A stretch of 64,000 nt of DNA. Origin: Algicella marina (GTDB lineage Bacteria; Pseudomonadota; Alphaproteobacteria; Rhodobacterales; Rhodobacteraceae). The DNA lies in NCBI RefSeq assembly GCF_009931615.1, contig NZ_CP046620.1, positions 2,123,501 through 2,187,500 on the forward strand, given 5' to 3'. Below the pieces are notes generated by a model. It was given only the letters and a program-made list of their open reading frames with translations, was not told the DNA's origin and searched no databases. Below are positions 36,231-45,529 of the stretch, in pieces. Each line of letters opens with the position of its first letter. Position 1 is the stretch's first letter. Both the position numbers and the translations under genes were made by a program.

Positions 36231-39200
36231 CTAACCCATTGCCTTCAGGCGAATTTCCGCCTCGTGAAGCTTTTCGATCTCGACCGTCAGATCCTCGAGT
36301 CTTGCCTTGGCCTCGTCGACGACTTCCTCGGGGGCGTTTTCGACAAACTTCACATTCGAGAGTTTGCCGGAGAGGCCCTGTCGTTCCTTCTCCAACTTGC
36401 CGAGGGACTTGGCGAGGCGGGCGATTTCTTCTGCAACATCAATGACATCCGCCAACGGCAGACAGAACGTGCCGCCAGCCACAGGCAGCGTGATCGCGCC
36501 CTTGGGAGCTTCGGCCGCCTCCTCCAGTGCTTCGATCCGGGCAAGTCTTTGAATCAATGGCCAATTTCGTTCCAGCGCTGCCTTGCCGGCGGTGTCGAGA
36601 TCCAGTTGGACGAGGGGAATTTTCGCGCCGACGGGCACATGCGTTTCGGAACGGACGGAGCGGATTTGTTCAATCAAATCAATAACCCATCCCATCTCGC
36701 GGTCGGCCTCGGCATCGGCGAGATCGGCACTGGTGTAAACCGGCCAATCCTCATGCACCAGCATGTTGTCGCGAGGCATCGTCTCTTTCCACAATTCCTC
36801 GGTGATGAAGGGCATGATCGGGTGCAGCATGATCATGCACTGGTCCAGCGCCCAGGCCATGCAGGCGCGGGTTTCAGCAACGATTTCAGCATCTTCCGAC
36901 TGCAGCAATGGCTTGGCGAATTCCACGTACCAGTCGCAGACCTTTTTCCAGACGTGGTCGTAGAGTGCGTTGGCGGCATCGTTGAACCGGTAATTCCGCA
37001 GCGCCTCGTCCACGGTTTCGCGCACCCGTGCGGTCTCGCCGACGATCCACTTGTTCACCGTCTGGTCGATATCTGGGTTTGGTATGGGTTTGGTATGGTT
37101 TTGGTATTGCTCGTGGCAGCCGTTCATCTCGGCAAACCGCACGGCATTCCAGAGCTTCGTGCCGAAGTTGCGGTAGCCCTTGATCCGGTCCGTCGAAAGC
37201 TTGAGGTCACGCCCCATCGCGGCCATCGCCGTGAGGGTGAAGCGGACGGCATCGGCCCCGTATTCCTCGATCAGTTCCAGCGGGTCGAGCACGTTGCCGA
37301 GCGACTTTGACATCTTCTTGCCCTTCTCGTCGCGGACGAGGGCGTGAACGTAGACGGTGTGGAACGGAACCTCCTTCACGACCTCGAGCTGCATCATCAT
37401 CATCCGGGCGACCCAGAAGAAGATGATGTCGAACCCGGTGATCAGGACATCAGTGGGGAAATACTTTTTGAGTTCCTCGGTCTCCTCGGGCCAGCCAAGC
37501 GTGCCGATGGGCCAGAGGCCGGAGGAGAACCAGGTGTCGAGGACGTCGGGATCCCGCCAAATCGGAACAAAGTCTATCGACTCTAAGAAGTCCCCGTTAG
37601 ACACCTGCTCTCCGCTACGCGCTTTTTCAAATAGCTGCATCATCGGGCGCAGTATTTCCTCCGCCTCGGCTTTGCTCGGAACGACCTTAACGGCCTTGGC
37701 TGGGTTCAACTGGCTAAATACGCGGCGAAACTCGACAAGCGCTTCTTCTTCGGTCGCGAAACATCGCGCGTTTTTGTCCTCGAGTTGAAACGAAACACCG
37801 GTAACGGCAGAAAGCGTCGGCCCATACCAAACCGGGATCTGATGCCCCCACCAAAGCTGCCTTGAGATGCACCACGGCTCGATCTCCCGCAGCCAGTTGA
37901 AATACACCTTCTTGTGCTGCTCCGGCAGGATCTCCGTCCGCCCGTCCTCGACGGCCTCGATGGCCGGGCCGACGATCTTCTTCGTGTCCACGAACCACTG
38001 GTCCGTCAGCATCGGCTCGATGACGACCTTGGAGCGGTCGCCGAAAGGCTGCATGATCTTCTTGGCTTCAACGAGCGGCACCTCGCCCGGATCAAGGCAG
38101 ACATTGCCATCGGACGTGTCTGGATCGCCGGGAACCATGACCGCCAAGCCTTCATCGGTGATTTGCTGGATGACCTTCTTGCGTGCCTCGAACCGGTCCA
38201 GCCCGCGCAGATCGTCGGGAACGAGGTTGATGGCATCGGCCTCCGCTTCGCCCAGCGTCTTCTTGCCCTGTGCGACGGCCATCGCGATCTCGGCCGCCTC
38301 GGCATAGGGCGCACCATCCGCCCGCATCGCTGCCTTGGAGTCCATCAGGCGATACATGGGGATGCCGCCGCGCTTGGCGACCTCATAGTCGTTGAAGTCA
38401 TGCGCGCCGGTGATCTTCACGGCGCCGGAGCCGAATGTCGGGTCCGGGTACTCGTCGGTGATGATCGGGATCAGGCGGCGATGTTCCTTCGGGCCGACCG
38501 GGATTTCGCAGAGTTGGCCGACGATGGGGGCGTAGCGTTCATCGGAGGGATGCACCGCGACCGCGCCGTCGCCCAGCATCGTCTCGGGCCGCGTGGTGGC
38601 GATGGAGATGTAATCCCGCTCCTCACGGAAGGTGACGTTCCCCTCTTCATCTTTCTCCAAATATTCATATGTCGCACCGCCCGCCAAGGGGTACTTGAAA
38701 TGCCACATATGCCCGTCGGTCTCGATATTCTCGACTTCCAGATCGGAAATCGCGGTCTCGAAATGCGGGTCCCAGTTCACCAGCCGCTTCCCGCGATAGA
38801 TCAGGCCCTTGTTGTAGAGATCGACGAAAACCTTCAGGACGGCATCGTGGAAGTTGGCGGAATTCTCGTGGCCGACCTTCGTGTCGCCCTCGGCACCCGC
38901 CATTGTGAAGGCCACTCGGTCCCAGTCGCACGACGCACCAAGGCGCTTGAGCTGCTCGATGATCTGGCCGCCGGATTGCTCCTTCCACTCCCACACCTTG
39001 GCGAGGAAGTCCGAGCGGCTCATGTCCGTCCGGCGGATGTTGGTCTTGGCCAGTTCGCGCTCCACCACCATCTGCGTGGCGATGCCCGCATGGTCCATGC
39101 CGGGCTGCCAGAGCGTGTCGAAGCCGCGCATCCGGTGCCAGCGGATCAGGATGTCCTGCAGGGTGTTGTTGAAGGCATGACCCATGTGCAGCACGCCCGT

Positions 39201-39335
39201 CACGTTGGGCGGCGGGATCATGATGGTGAATGTCTCGTCCCGGCTCTTGTTGGCACCGGCGCGGAAGGCGCGAGCCTCCCCCCATGCGGCGGCAATGGCG
39301 GCTTCTGCGATGGCGGGGTCGAAGTTCTTTTCCAT
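36231..39335 (-). CDS. valS: Valine--tRNA ligase
   Basis: The 1034-residue class I synthetase has the HIGH-type motif HMGH (50-53), the editing-domain pattern [20 protein letters not shown] (about 247-266), [12 protein letters not shown] and KMSKS (674-678), and a C-terminal coiled coil (about 960-1030). It attaches valine to tRNA-Val. Two in-frame additions are odd. Residues about 507-594, between VWYGP and [11 protein letters not shown], are some 58 residues longer than I expect and are encoded by AT-richer DNA. Residues 744-754 are made of a triple 11-base repeat. Neither removes a catalytic motif. Confidence 0.96.
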   Translation of the reverse strand: MEKNFDPAIAEAAIAAAWGEARAFRAGANKSRDETFTIMIPPPNVTGVLHMGHAFNNTLQDILIRWHRMRGFDTLWQPGMDHAGIATQMVVERELAKTNIRRTDMSRSDFLAKVWEWKEQSGGQIIEQLKRLGASCDWDRVAFTMAGAEGDTKVGHENSANFHDAVLKVFVDLYNKGLIYRGKRLVNWDPHFETAISDLEVENIETDGHMWHFKYPLAGGATYEYLEKDEEGNVTFREERDYISIATTRPETMLGDGAVAVHPSDERYAPIVGQLCEIPVGPKEHRRLIPIITDEYPDPTFGSGAVKITGAHDFNDYEVAKRGGIPMYRLMDSKAAMRADGAPYAEAAEIAMAVAQGKKTLGEAEADAINLVPDDLRGLDRFEARKKVIQQITDEGLAVMVPGDPDTSDGNVCLDPGEVPLVEAKKIMQPFGDRSKVVIEPMLTDQWFVDTKKIVGPAIEAVEDGRTEILPEQHKKVYFNWLREIEPWCISRQLWWGHQIPVWYGPTLSAVTGVSFQLEDKNARCFATEEEALVEFRRVFSQLNPAKAVKVVPSKAEAEEILRPMMQLFEKARSGEQVSNGDFLESIDFVPIWRDPDVLDTWFSSGLWPIGTLGWPEETEELKKYFPTDVLITGFDIIFFWVARMMMMQLEVVKEVPFHTVYVHALVRDEKGKKMSKSLGNVLDPLELIEEYGADAVRFTLTAMAAMGRDLKLSTDRIKGYRNFGTKLWNAVRFAEMNGCHEQYQNHTKPIPNPDIDQTVNKWIVGETARVRETVDEALRNYRFNDAANALYDHVWKKVCDWYVEFAKPLLQSEDAEIVAETRACMAWALDQCMIMLHPIMPFITEELWKETMPRDNMLVHEDWPVYTSADLADAEADREMGWVIDLIEQIRSVRSETHVPVGAKIPLVQLDLDTAGKAALERNWPLIQRLARIEALEEAAEAPKGAITLPVAGGTFCLPLADVIDVAEEIARLAKSLGKLEKERQGLSGKLSNVKFVENAPEEVVDEAKARLEDLTVEIEKLHEAEIRLKAMG
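37075..37107 (-). repeat. Three tandem 11-bp units inside valS
   Basis: On the plus strand GGGTTTGGTAT occurs twice exactly (37075-37085, 37086-37096), then once with one change (GGTTTTGGTAT, 37097-37107). Three units make 33 bases, so the valS frame is kept. The coding strand reads the units in three different frames, giving YQN, TKP and IPNP-like pieces. Confidence 0.95.
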
Positions 39336-39482
39336 GGGGCTGATGCGTCTTCCGTCTCAAAGGTTGCAGCCTTGTAACGCGGTGCCGAAGGGGAGGAAAG
39401 GCCCCTGCTCGCGCCAAATTATCGCCGCGATGGCCGCGTAGGCAACACCCGGACGCGCGTGGAAGCGAAAGGGGGCCAGGCG

Positions 39483-40238
39483 ATGCAGACGAGACCGATC
39501 GGCACATTCCGGCTGTTCATGAGAAACTGGGGCTGGTTCGCGGCGTTTCCGCTGCTGTTCGCGCTCGTATTCGGCGGTGTTGCCATGTCGGAGGGGCGCA
39601 AGGCGGAGCGGCTGAAGGCCGACGGTGTGGACGGGTTCGCGGTGATCACCGACAAGGATATCGAGATTTCGTATGACAGTGATGGCGACAAGCAGACGAC
39701 TTATCGTCTGTATTTCAACGTGGAACTGCCGGGCCGCACGCTGGCCGATGACGACAGCGTCGGCCGCAAGTTCTACAACGCCCAACGCATCGGCGACCGC
39801 CTGCCGATCCGCTACTGGCGCCCTGATCCGGATGTGAACGAAATCGAACCCGGCTCCACCACCACGGCGATCTGGATCACCAAGATCATCGCCGTCGTCG
39901 CCCTGACGGCGGCGCTGGCCTGGGGATATATCGCCTACGAAAAGGCCGCCAAGGCCACCCGGATGCGAAAGGGAGGAGAGCGGCGGCGGGCGCGGGTGAC
40001 GGAGCATATGCGAACGGGCATCACGGTGAACAACAGACGGATGTACCGGATGTGCTGGCGCGACGAGGCGGGAATGTCCGGCCGGTCGATGCTGCACCGG
40101 CTGAGCTATCTGGAGGACTTTCCCGAAGGAACGGAAATCTGGGTATATGCCGATCCGGCGGGACGGAAGCGCAGCTGGTGGGAAGGCGATGTCGGGCCGC
40201 GAGAGGAAATGGTGCACGAAAGCACGGTGCGGCGCTAG
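39483..40238 (+). CDS. DUF3592-like membrane protein
   Basis: The 251-residue protein has two hydrophobic segments (about 15-38 and 133-155). Between them lies a soluble beta domain with YDSDGDKQTTYRLYFNVELP and DRLPIRYWRPDPDVNEI, which resembles DUF3592 domains (surface-exposed folds of unknown role). A basic linker (KGGERRRARVTEHMRTG) and a second similar beta unit follow. Start ATG (MQTRPIG) is preferred; a GTG eight codons upstream is possible. It diverges from valS and overlaps the convergent GH19 gene by four bases. Confidence 0.65.
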   Translation: MQTRPIGTFRLFMRNWGWFAAFPLLFALVFGGVAMSEGRKAERLKADGVDGFAVITDKDIEISYDSDGDKQTTYRLYFNVELPGRTLADDDSVGRKFYNAQRIGDRLPIRYWRPDPDVNEIEPGSTTTAIWITKIIAVVALTAALAWGYIAYEKAAKATRMRKGGERRRARVTEHMRTGITVNNRRMYRMCWRDEAGMSGRSMLHRLSYLEDFPEGTEIWVYADPAGRKRSWWEGDVGPREEMVHESTVRR

Positions 40239-40801
40239 CAGCCCAGTGCCGCGCGGGCGCGGGCGAGGCAGGCGCGGCGATGGTCGAAGCCGCGCAGGCC
40301 GCCGTTGACGAGACGGGTAACGGCCTCCAGGTCATCGGCATCGGCGGCGGCGTTGATATCGCGGCTCAGCCAGTATTCACAGGCGATACGCAGGGACGTC
40401 AGTGGTTCGGCCGCGCTTTCCGGGTTGTTCTCGAGATCCAGCCCCAGCCGCGCGCCGATCTCGCGGTAGTTGCGGCGGCCCGTGAGCTGGATCAGCCCCC
40501 TGCCCTTGAAGCGCACGCCGTCACCGGGTTTGGTATTGCCGAGATCCTCGCGACCCTCGTAGGCCTCGCCGCTGGCGTATTCCTGCGTGGTGCAGAAGCC
40601 GTCACTCTCATGGGCCAGCTGGGCCAAGAAATGTGCCGTGCGCAGCGGCGTGTCGATGCCATAGCTGGCAAGGATCGTTTGTCCGTCCGGGGCGATTGCC
40701 CGCAGGATCGCGGCCTGCTGCGCCGCCTTCGCCTGATCCTGGTGCGGCGCTACGGAGGCAAGGAGTGTCGGTGTGAGGGCTGGCGGAATTGCGGAATTCA
40801 T
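40235..40801 (-). CDS. Glycoside hydrolase family 19 protein (chitinase/endolysin type)
   Basis: The 188-residue protein is a single GH19 domain: HFLAQLAHESDGFCTTQEYA with the catalytic Glu, AYEGREDLGNTKPGDGVRF, and KGRGLIQLTGRRNYREIG, the most conserved GH19 motif. There is no signal peptide. Bacterial short GH19 proteins are mostly phage-type muramidases or endolysins. No phage, holin or gene-transfer-agent gene is nearby, so this is either a solitary relic or a cell-wall enzyme released by another route. Confidence 0.85.
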   Translation of the reverse strand: MNSAIPPALTPTLLASVAPHQDQAKAAQQAAILRAIAPDGQTILASYGIDTPLRTAHFLAQLAHESDGFCTTQEYASGEAYEGREDLGNTKPGDGVRFKGRGLIQLTGRRNYREIGARLGLDLENNPESAAEPLTSLRIACEYWLSRDINAAADADDLEAVTRLVNGGLRGFDHRRACLARARAALGC

Positions 40802-40916
40802 CTATGGCTTCACCTGTCCGGGGCTGATTGCCGATAAATCGCACAGTCCCACGCTTTGGCCTAGACCCGGCTGTCGCTGCCGCTATCTTCGCCCCTGAAT
40901 CGAGAAGGAGCCCGCG

Positions 40917-43214
40917 ATGATCAAGTTTGGTGTCAGCCAGCCAGTCCGCCGCAAGGAAGATGACCGTTTTCTCAAGGGAAATGGGCGGTATGTGGATGAT
41001 ATCGCGCCGGACGATGCGGCCCATGTTGCCTTCTTCCGCTCCCCCTCCGCGCATGGCGTGATCACCTCGCTGGACGTGGAGGGCGCGCGCGAGGCTGAGG
41101 GCGTTCTGGCGGTCTATACGGCGGCGGATCTGGCGGGCAAACTGGAGAACAGCGTCGACTACGATGCGCTGAAAAACCGCGACGGCAGCGACTCAGCACA
41201 ACCGGTGCGGCCGATCCTCGCCGAGGACAAGGTGCGTTTCGCCGGTGAGATCGTGGCCGCGGTGGTGGCGGAAACCAAGGCGCAGGCGCAGGATGCGCTG
41301 GAGATGATCCTGCTGGAGACCGATGACCTGCCGGTGCACGTGGAGACGGCCGTTGGCGGGGAGGCGATCCACGACGAGGCGCCGGACAACCTGTGTTTCG
41401 ACTGGGCCTTCGGTGACGAGGATGCGACGGCCTCAGCGTTTGGCGCGGCAGCGCGCACCGCCACCGTGGACATGATCGACAACCGCATCATCTGCAACTC
41501 GATGGAGACACGCGGCGCTTATGCCGAGTGGGACGGCACCCGGCTACATCTGGCCCTGAACGGACAGGGCGTGTGGGGATCCAAGGATGCGCTGGCGAAA
41601 AAGCTGGGGCTGGACAAGGGCGATGTGCGGGTGACAAACCCCGATGTCGGCGGCGGCTTCGGGATGAAGAGTTTCGACTATCCGGAGCAGTTCATCGTCG
41701 CCATGGCAGCCCGCGACCTTGGCCGCTCCACCCGCTGGATCAGCGGCAGGGGCGAGGCGATGCTGTCCGACAATGGCGGCCGCGACCTGGTAACCGTGGC
41801 AGAGGCGGCATTTGATGCCGATTACCGGCTTACGGCCCTGCGCATCAACTCCGTCTGCAACCTCGGCGCCCAACTGTCCGCCTATGCCCAGTTCATCCAG
41901 ACCGAACTCGCGCTGAAGGTGCTGACCGGTGTCTACGATGTGCAGACGGTATTTTTCGGGGTGAAGGGAGTGTTCACCAACACCACGCCGATCGATGCCT
42001 ATCGCGGCGCGGGCCGACCGGAAGCGATTTACGTGGTCGAGAGGCTGATGGACGGCGCGGCGCGTCAGCTGGGGCAGGATCCGATCGAGCTGAAACGGAA
42101 AAACTTCATCACCGCCGAGCAGATGCCCTATACCTCCGCCTCCGGCGAACTCTACGATGTGGGTGATTTCGACCGGGTCCTGAACCGCGCCATCAAGGAG
42201 GCGGATGTCGCCGGTTTCGCGGACCGCAAGGCGGAGAGTGCCAAGAAGGGCAAGCTGCGCGGGCTCGGGCTTTCGTTCTACATCGAGAGCATCCTCGGCG
42301 ACCAGACGGAGCACACGAAGATCGAATTCGCCGAGGATGGGATGGTGAACCTCTACGTCGGCACGCAGAGCAACGGACAAGGGCACGAGACGGTGTTTGC
42401 CCAGATCCTGCACCAGCGTACCGGAATAGATTATGACAAGGTGCGCTTCATCCAGGGCGACAGCGACCTGATTGAGGCGGGCGGCGGCACCGGCGGCTCC
42501 CGCTCCGTCACCATGCAGGGCAATTCGATCAACGCCACATCCGACGTGATGATCGAGAAGTTCCGGCCGCTGGCGGAAGAGGAACTGGAAGTGGCCGCAG
42601 CCGATCTGGTGTTTGAGGAAGGCGCGTTCCGCATCGCCGGGACGGACCGGAGCATTGGCCTGATGGAACTGGCGGATGTTGCCCGGAAAAAGGGCCTGAG
42701 CGACCTGCTGGCGACACGCTACACCAACACGGTACCCGGACGCTCCTACCCCAACGGTGCGCATTTCGCGGAAGTTGAGGTCGATCCGGAAACGGGCGTG
42801 ACCAAATGCGTCAAATACACCGTGGTCGATGATTTCGGGGTGCTGATGAACCCGATGCTGGCCGAGGGACAGGTGCATGGCGGCGTGGCGCAGGGCATCG
42901 GCCAAGCGATCACAGAACAGGTTGTTTACGACGAGTATGGCCAGCTGCTCTCCGGCACCTTCATGGATTACGCGATGCCACGTGCCGATGATTTGCCGTT
43001 CATGCCGTTCCACGCGGAGCTTGTGCCCTCCACCGCCAATGATATCGGCATGAAGGGCTGCGGTGAGGCCGGAACGGTGGGTGCGCTGGCGGCCGTGACC
43101 AATGCGGCACTCGATGCCGTTTGGGAAACCGGTGTGCGCCGGGTGGACATGCCGCTGACGCCGGTGAGGATGTGGGGCTGGATCAACGACACGGCGAAGG
43201 TGGCGGCAGAATAA
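40917..43214 (+). CDS. Molybdenum hydroxylase large subunit (xanthine dehydrogenase / CoxL family)
   Basis: The 765-residue molybdopterin-binding subunit has VRRKEDDRFLKGNGRYVDDI at the N-terminus, the Moco motif VGGGFGMKSF near 245, AYRGAGRPEAIYVVERLMDG near 360, GTGGSRSVTMQGNSI near 525 and the active-site Glu region KGCGEAGTVGALAAVTNAA near 710. AYRGAGR in place of the AYRCSFR loop argues against true CO dehydrogenase. Substrates of such enzymes are aldehydes or N-heterocycles. The Fe-S (CoxS) and FAD (CoxM) subunits are not adjacent. Confidence 0.9.
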   Translation: MIKFGVSQPVRRKEDDRFLKGNGRYVDDIAPDDAAHVAFFRSPSAHGVITSLDVEGAREAEGVLAVYTAADLAGKLENSVDYDALKNRDGSDSAQPVRPILAEDKVRFAGEIVAAVVAETKAQAQDALEMILLETDDLPVHVETAVGGEAIHDEAPDNLCFDWAFGDEDATASAFGAAARTATVDMIDNRIICNSMETRGAYAEWDGTRLHLALNGQGVWGSKDALAKKLGLDKGDVRVTNPDVGGGFGMKSFDYPEQFIVAMAARDLGRSTRWISGRGEAMLSDNGGRDLVTVAEAAFDADYRLTALRINSVCNLGAQLSAYAQFIQTELALKVLTGVYDVQTVFFGVKGVFTNTTPIDAYRGAGRPEAIYVVERLMDGAARQLGQDPIELKRKNFITAEQMPYTSASGELYDVGDFDRVLNRAIKEADVAGFADRKAESAKKGKLRGLGLSFYIESILGDQTEHTKIEFAEDGMVNLYVGTQSNGQGHETVFAQILHQRTGIDYDKVRFIQGDSDLIEAGGGTGGSRSVTMQGNSINATSDVMIEKFRPLAEEELEVAAADLVFEEGAFRIAGTDRSIGLMELADVARKKGLSDLLATRYTNTVPGRSYPNGAHFAEVEVDPETGVTKCVKYTVVDDFGVLMNPMLAEGQVHGGVAQGIGQAITEQVVYDEYGQLLSGTFMDYAMPRADDLPFMPFHAELVPSTANDIGMKGCGEAGTVGALAAVTNAALDAVWETGVRRVDMPLTPVRMWGWINDTAKVAAE

Positions 43215-43227
43215 CGGCCGCCATTTT

Positions 43228-44952
43228 TCAGGATGCTGTATCCGGGCAATCGAAGACGGTGACCAGATCCTCGATATAGAGGGTTTTTACCGGTTCGACC
43301 TCCAGTACCACCTCGCATTGTGCCACCAGATCTTCGGCATAGGCCTGCACGTAGCGACCGTTGCCGCCTGACAGGGCAAAGGGAAGGTTGGCGGTGATGA
43401 ACACTTCGTAACCGAGATCCTGCCAGTATTGCACCGTCCATTCCTCTGGCTGGCCCGGCCACGCAAAAGCCTGAACGGCGCCCTCCAGATCCTCATCCGT
43501 CGCGTTTTCCAGCCCCCAGAGGATGATGGGTTTGTGCAGTACCTGCAGAGCATCCGCCGGCAGGTCCGGCGCGGCGCGTTCGGCAGCGACTTCGGGCAGA
43601 ACGACATCATATTTCTCCGCCAGACGTTCGTCGCGGGAGACGAGGAAGGCCTGCACTTCCGGCGTCTTGGGAAAGTCGAGCCGTGCAAGGGTCAGAATCG
43701 GGGAATTGGGATAACTCTCACGCAAGAACTCGGCCACAGTCTGCTTGATTGGCGTGGCGAGGGCCTGACGGTTGATCTCCCAGATGCCGAGGCCGGTGAA
43801 GACCAGCAGGGCGGCGGCAGCAGCGAGGCCCAGCGGGCGGACCATGCTGCTGGCGGACACCATCAGGGCGGCAACCGAAAGGCCGGCAAAAAGCTGCATC
43901 GCCGTGAAATCCATGATCCAGAGCCCGTTATGCTGACGGGTGCCGACGATGGCAATGGTGATCAGGGCCGTCAGCAGCGTACAGGCCCAGAGCAGCAGCA
44001 GGGCGCCGCGCTGCGGCAGGGCCGAGCCCGCGGCGAGAGCTGCCAAGGGAAAGACGAGGTAGAGCAGGAAACCGATGGCCGAGAGGCCGTTGGTCGGCGT
44101 CAGTACCAGTTTCAGCGTAACGAGCGCCGAGGCGAGAAATGCGTCGTCCCGCATCGACATCACGGACTGAATCGCCTGGTAGTCGAGGAAATTCTCCAGA
44201 TCGAGGAAAATGCCGATGTTGAAGATCGGGATGCAGATGATGGCCACGAGCAGGGCACGGCCAGCCGCGGCGAGGGTGGGGCCGATGCCGATGCGGCGGA
44301 TGAGCAGTACGGTCAGCACCAGCAGCATCGGCGCAGCGAGCAGAACGAATGTTTGTTTGAAGCTGATGCCCAGCGCGATGGCGAGACCGAGCGCGAGATC
44401 CAGCGCGAGTGAGCGGTCCGTGCGCAGGCGGGCGAGGATGAGAAGGATCAGCAGGATGCCTGTGGTGGCCAGCGGCACATCGCTCTTGGCGATATGCGAG
44501 AGGATGACGCCTGTGGGCAGGAACACGCCCGCAAGTCCGGTGGCGAGGCAGGCTGCGAGGGGCAGACGAAGGCCGCGGGCGACGAGGAAGAACAGCGGCG
44601 CAACCATAGCAGCGAAGAAGGCAGTGCCCATGCGAACCGCCAGATAGAAGACGGTATCGTCCGTGAAATAGGCATCGCGGAATTCGCCGGTGGAGGCCCA
44701 GAGACCGGTAAGCTTGCCAAAGACGAAGAGCACACCGAGGATGGCGGCGTTTATGTAATCATAGAGCGGCGGGTAATAGTGGTTGTCGGGCACGAGTTGG
44801 CCCGTCAGCACCTTTGCCGCGATGTTGATGCGCTCGTCCCCGTGGGAATAGCCCCAGTCTATGCCGATCACGCGCAGCACATAAGCGAGGGCGAAGAGCG
44901 CTAGCGCCGCCAGAATGGCCGTGGCGGGCGAGACGCGCGGCGCCGCAGGCAT
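43228..44952 (-). CDS. GT39/ArnT-like polytopic membrane glycosyltransferase
   Basis: The 574-residue protein has about ten to twelve hydrophobic segments (residues 10-420) and a C-terminal soluble part (about 430-574). The first loop carries YSHGDERINIAAKVLTG, with an acidic residue where GT39/GT83 enzymes place the catalytic Asp, then HYYPPLYDYINAAIL. Such enzymes move sugars from polyprenyl-phosphate carriers on the periplasmic side. The EamA/SMR-like gene upstream overlaps by one base; ArnE/F-like small transporters are known partners that flip the lipid-linked sugar. Confidence 0.72.
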   Translation of the reverse strand: MPAAPRVSPATAILAALALFALAYVLRVIGIDWGYSHGDERINIAAKVLTGQLVPDNHYYPPLYDYINAAILGVLFVFGKLTGLWASTGEFRDAYFTDDTVFYLAVRMGTAFFAAMVAPLFFLVARGLRLPLAACLATGLAGVFLPTGVILSHIAKSDVPLATTGILLILLILARLRTDRSLALDLALGLAIALGISFKQTFVLLAAPMLLVLTVLLIRRIGIGPTLAAAGRALLVAIICIPIFNIGIFLDLENFLDYQAIQSVMSMRDDAFLASALVTLKLVLTPTNGLSAIGFLLYLVFPLAALAAGSALPQRGALLLLWACTLLTALITIAIVGTRQHNGLWIMDFTAMQLFAGLSVAALMVSASSMVRPLGLAAAAALLVFTGLGIWEINRQALATPIKQTVAEFLRESYPNSPILTLARLDFPKTPEVQAFLVSRDERLAEKYDVVLPEVAAERAAPDLPADALQVLHKPIILWGLENATDEDLEGAVQAFAWPGQPEEWTVQYWQDLGYEVFITANLPFALSGGNGRYVQAYAEDLVAQCEVVLEVEPVKTLYIEDLVTVFDCPDTAS

Positions 44953-45317
44953 CAGGCGCGGCCGAGGGTTATGAGACCGGCGACGATGAGGGCTGTGCCG
45001 ATCATCTTCGGCATTGTCAGCGCTTCACCGAGGAAGAAGACGCCGGAGAATATGACCATGATGAAGGCCATGGACACGAAAGGATAGGCCAGCGAGACAT
45101 CGAGGTTGCGAAGCGCGAACAGCCAGACGATGGCACCGATGCCGTACAGACAGAAGCCGAGCAGGACGAAGGGCGAGAAGAAGAAGGTAATGACTTTTTC
45201 GAGAATGCCCGCATCAGGGGCGAGGATGACACGGGACACGCCGAATTTCAGTGTGGTCTGCGCCAGTGCGGAGATCGTGACGCTGAAAAGGACGATGGCG
45301 AAATTTGCGAGAGTCAT
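44952..45317 (-). CDS. Small EamA/SMR-type membrane protein (ArnE/ArnF-like)
   Basis: The 121-residue protein has four hydrophobic helices: FAIVLFSVTISALAQTTLKF, FFFSPFVLLGFCLYGIGAIV, LDVSLAYPFVSMAFIMVIFS and MIGTALIVAGLITLG. Size and the AYPF motif match SMR/EamA half-size transporters such as ArnE/ArnF. It precedes the GT39-like gene with TGATG overlap, suggesting a two-gene unit for flipping and transferring a lipid-linked sugar. The 212-base gap to its right (45318-45529) has no convincing gene. Confidence 0.75.
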   Translation of the reverse strand: MTLANFAIVLFSVTISALAQTTLKFGVSRVILAPDAGILEKVITFFFSPFVLLGFCLYGIGAIVWLFALRNLDVSLAYPFVSMAFIMVIFSGVFFLGEALTMPKMIGTALIVAGLITLGRA

Positions 45318-45529
45318 GACTGATGGAGGCCCTTCGGTGGAGGACGACGGCCTCCGGGTTACTGTTTAAGAATGGGCGCGACCGTGGCCGCCGCCTGTTG
45401 GATTTGATCAGAACCGAAGCACCGGAACTGTCCCGAAGTCAACAAATCGGCCCGGAACCTGTGCGGAATGCTACGTTTCGGGGCCAATATGGCGCGGATT
45501 GCGACATGAGTGCGACGGCACGGTGACTT

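Noticed and set aside
37075-37107. Short tandem repeat as part of a CRISPR array
   Set aside because: Units are 11 bp, directly adjacent with no spacers, and lie within a coding gene.
37914-39377. A 487-codon open frame opposite valS
   Set aside because: Antisense shadow; the valS strand carries HIGH and KMSKS motifs and full family similarity.
41544-43013. A 489-codon open frame opposite the molybdenum hydroxylase gene
   Set aside because: Antisense shadow caused by high third-position GC; no start signal or recognisable domain.
40917-43214. True aerobic CO dehydrogenase large subunit (CoxL form I)
   Set aside because: The diagnostic AYRCSFR loop is replaced by AYRGAGR and coxM/coxS are absent.
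45323-45526. A 67-codon open frame in the gap before the acyltransferase gene
   Set aside because: No good ribosome site, no family, ordinary composition; the gap is better left without a gene.
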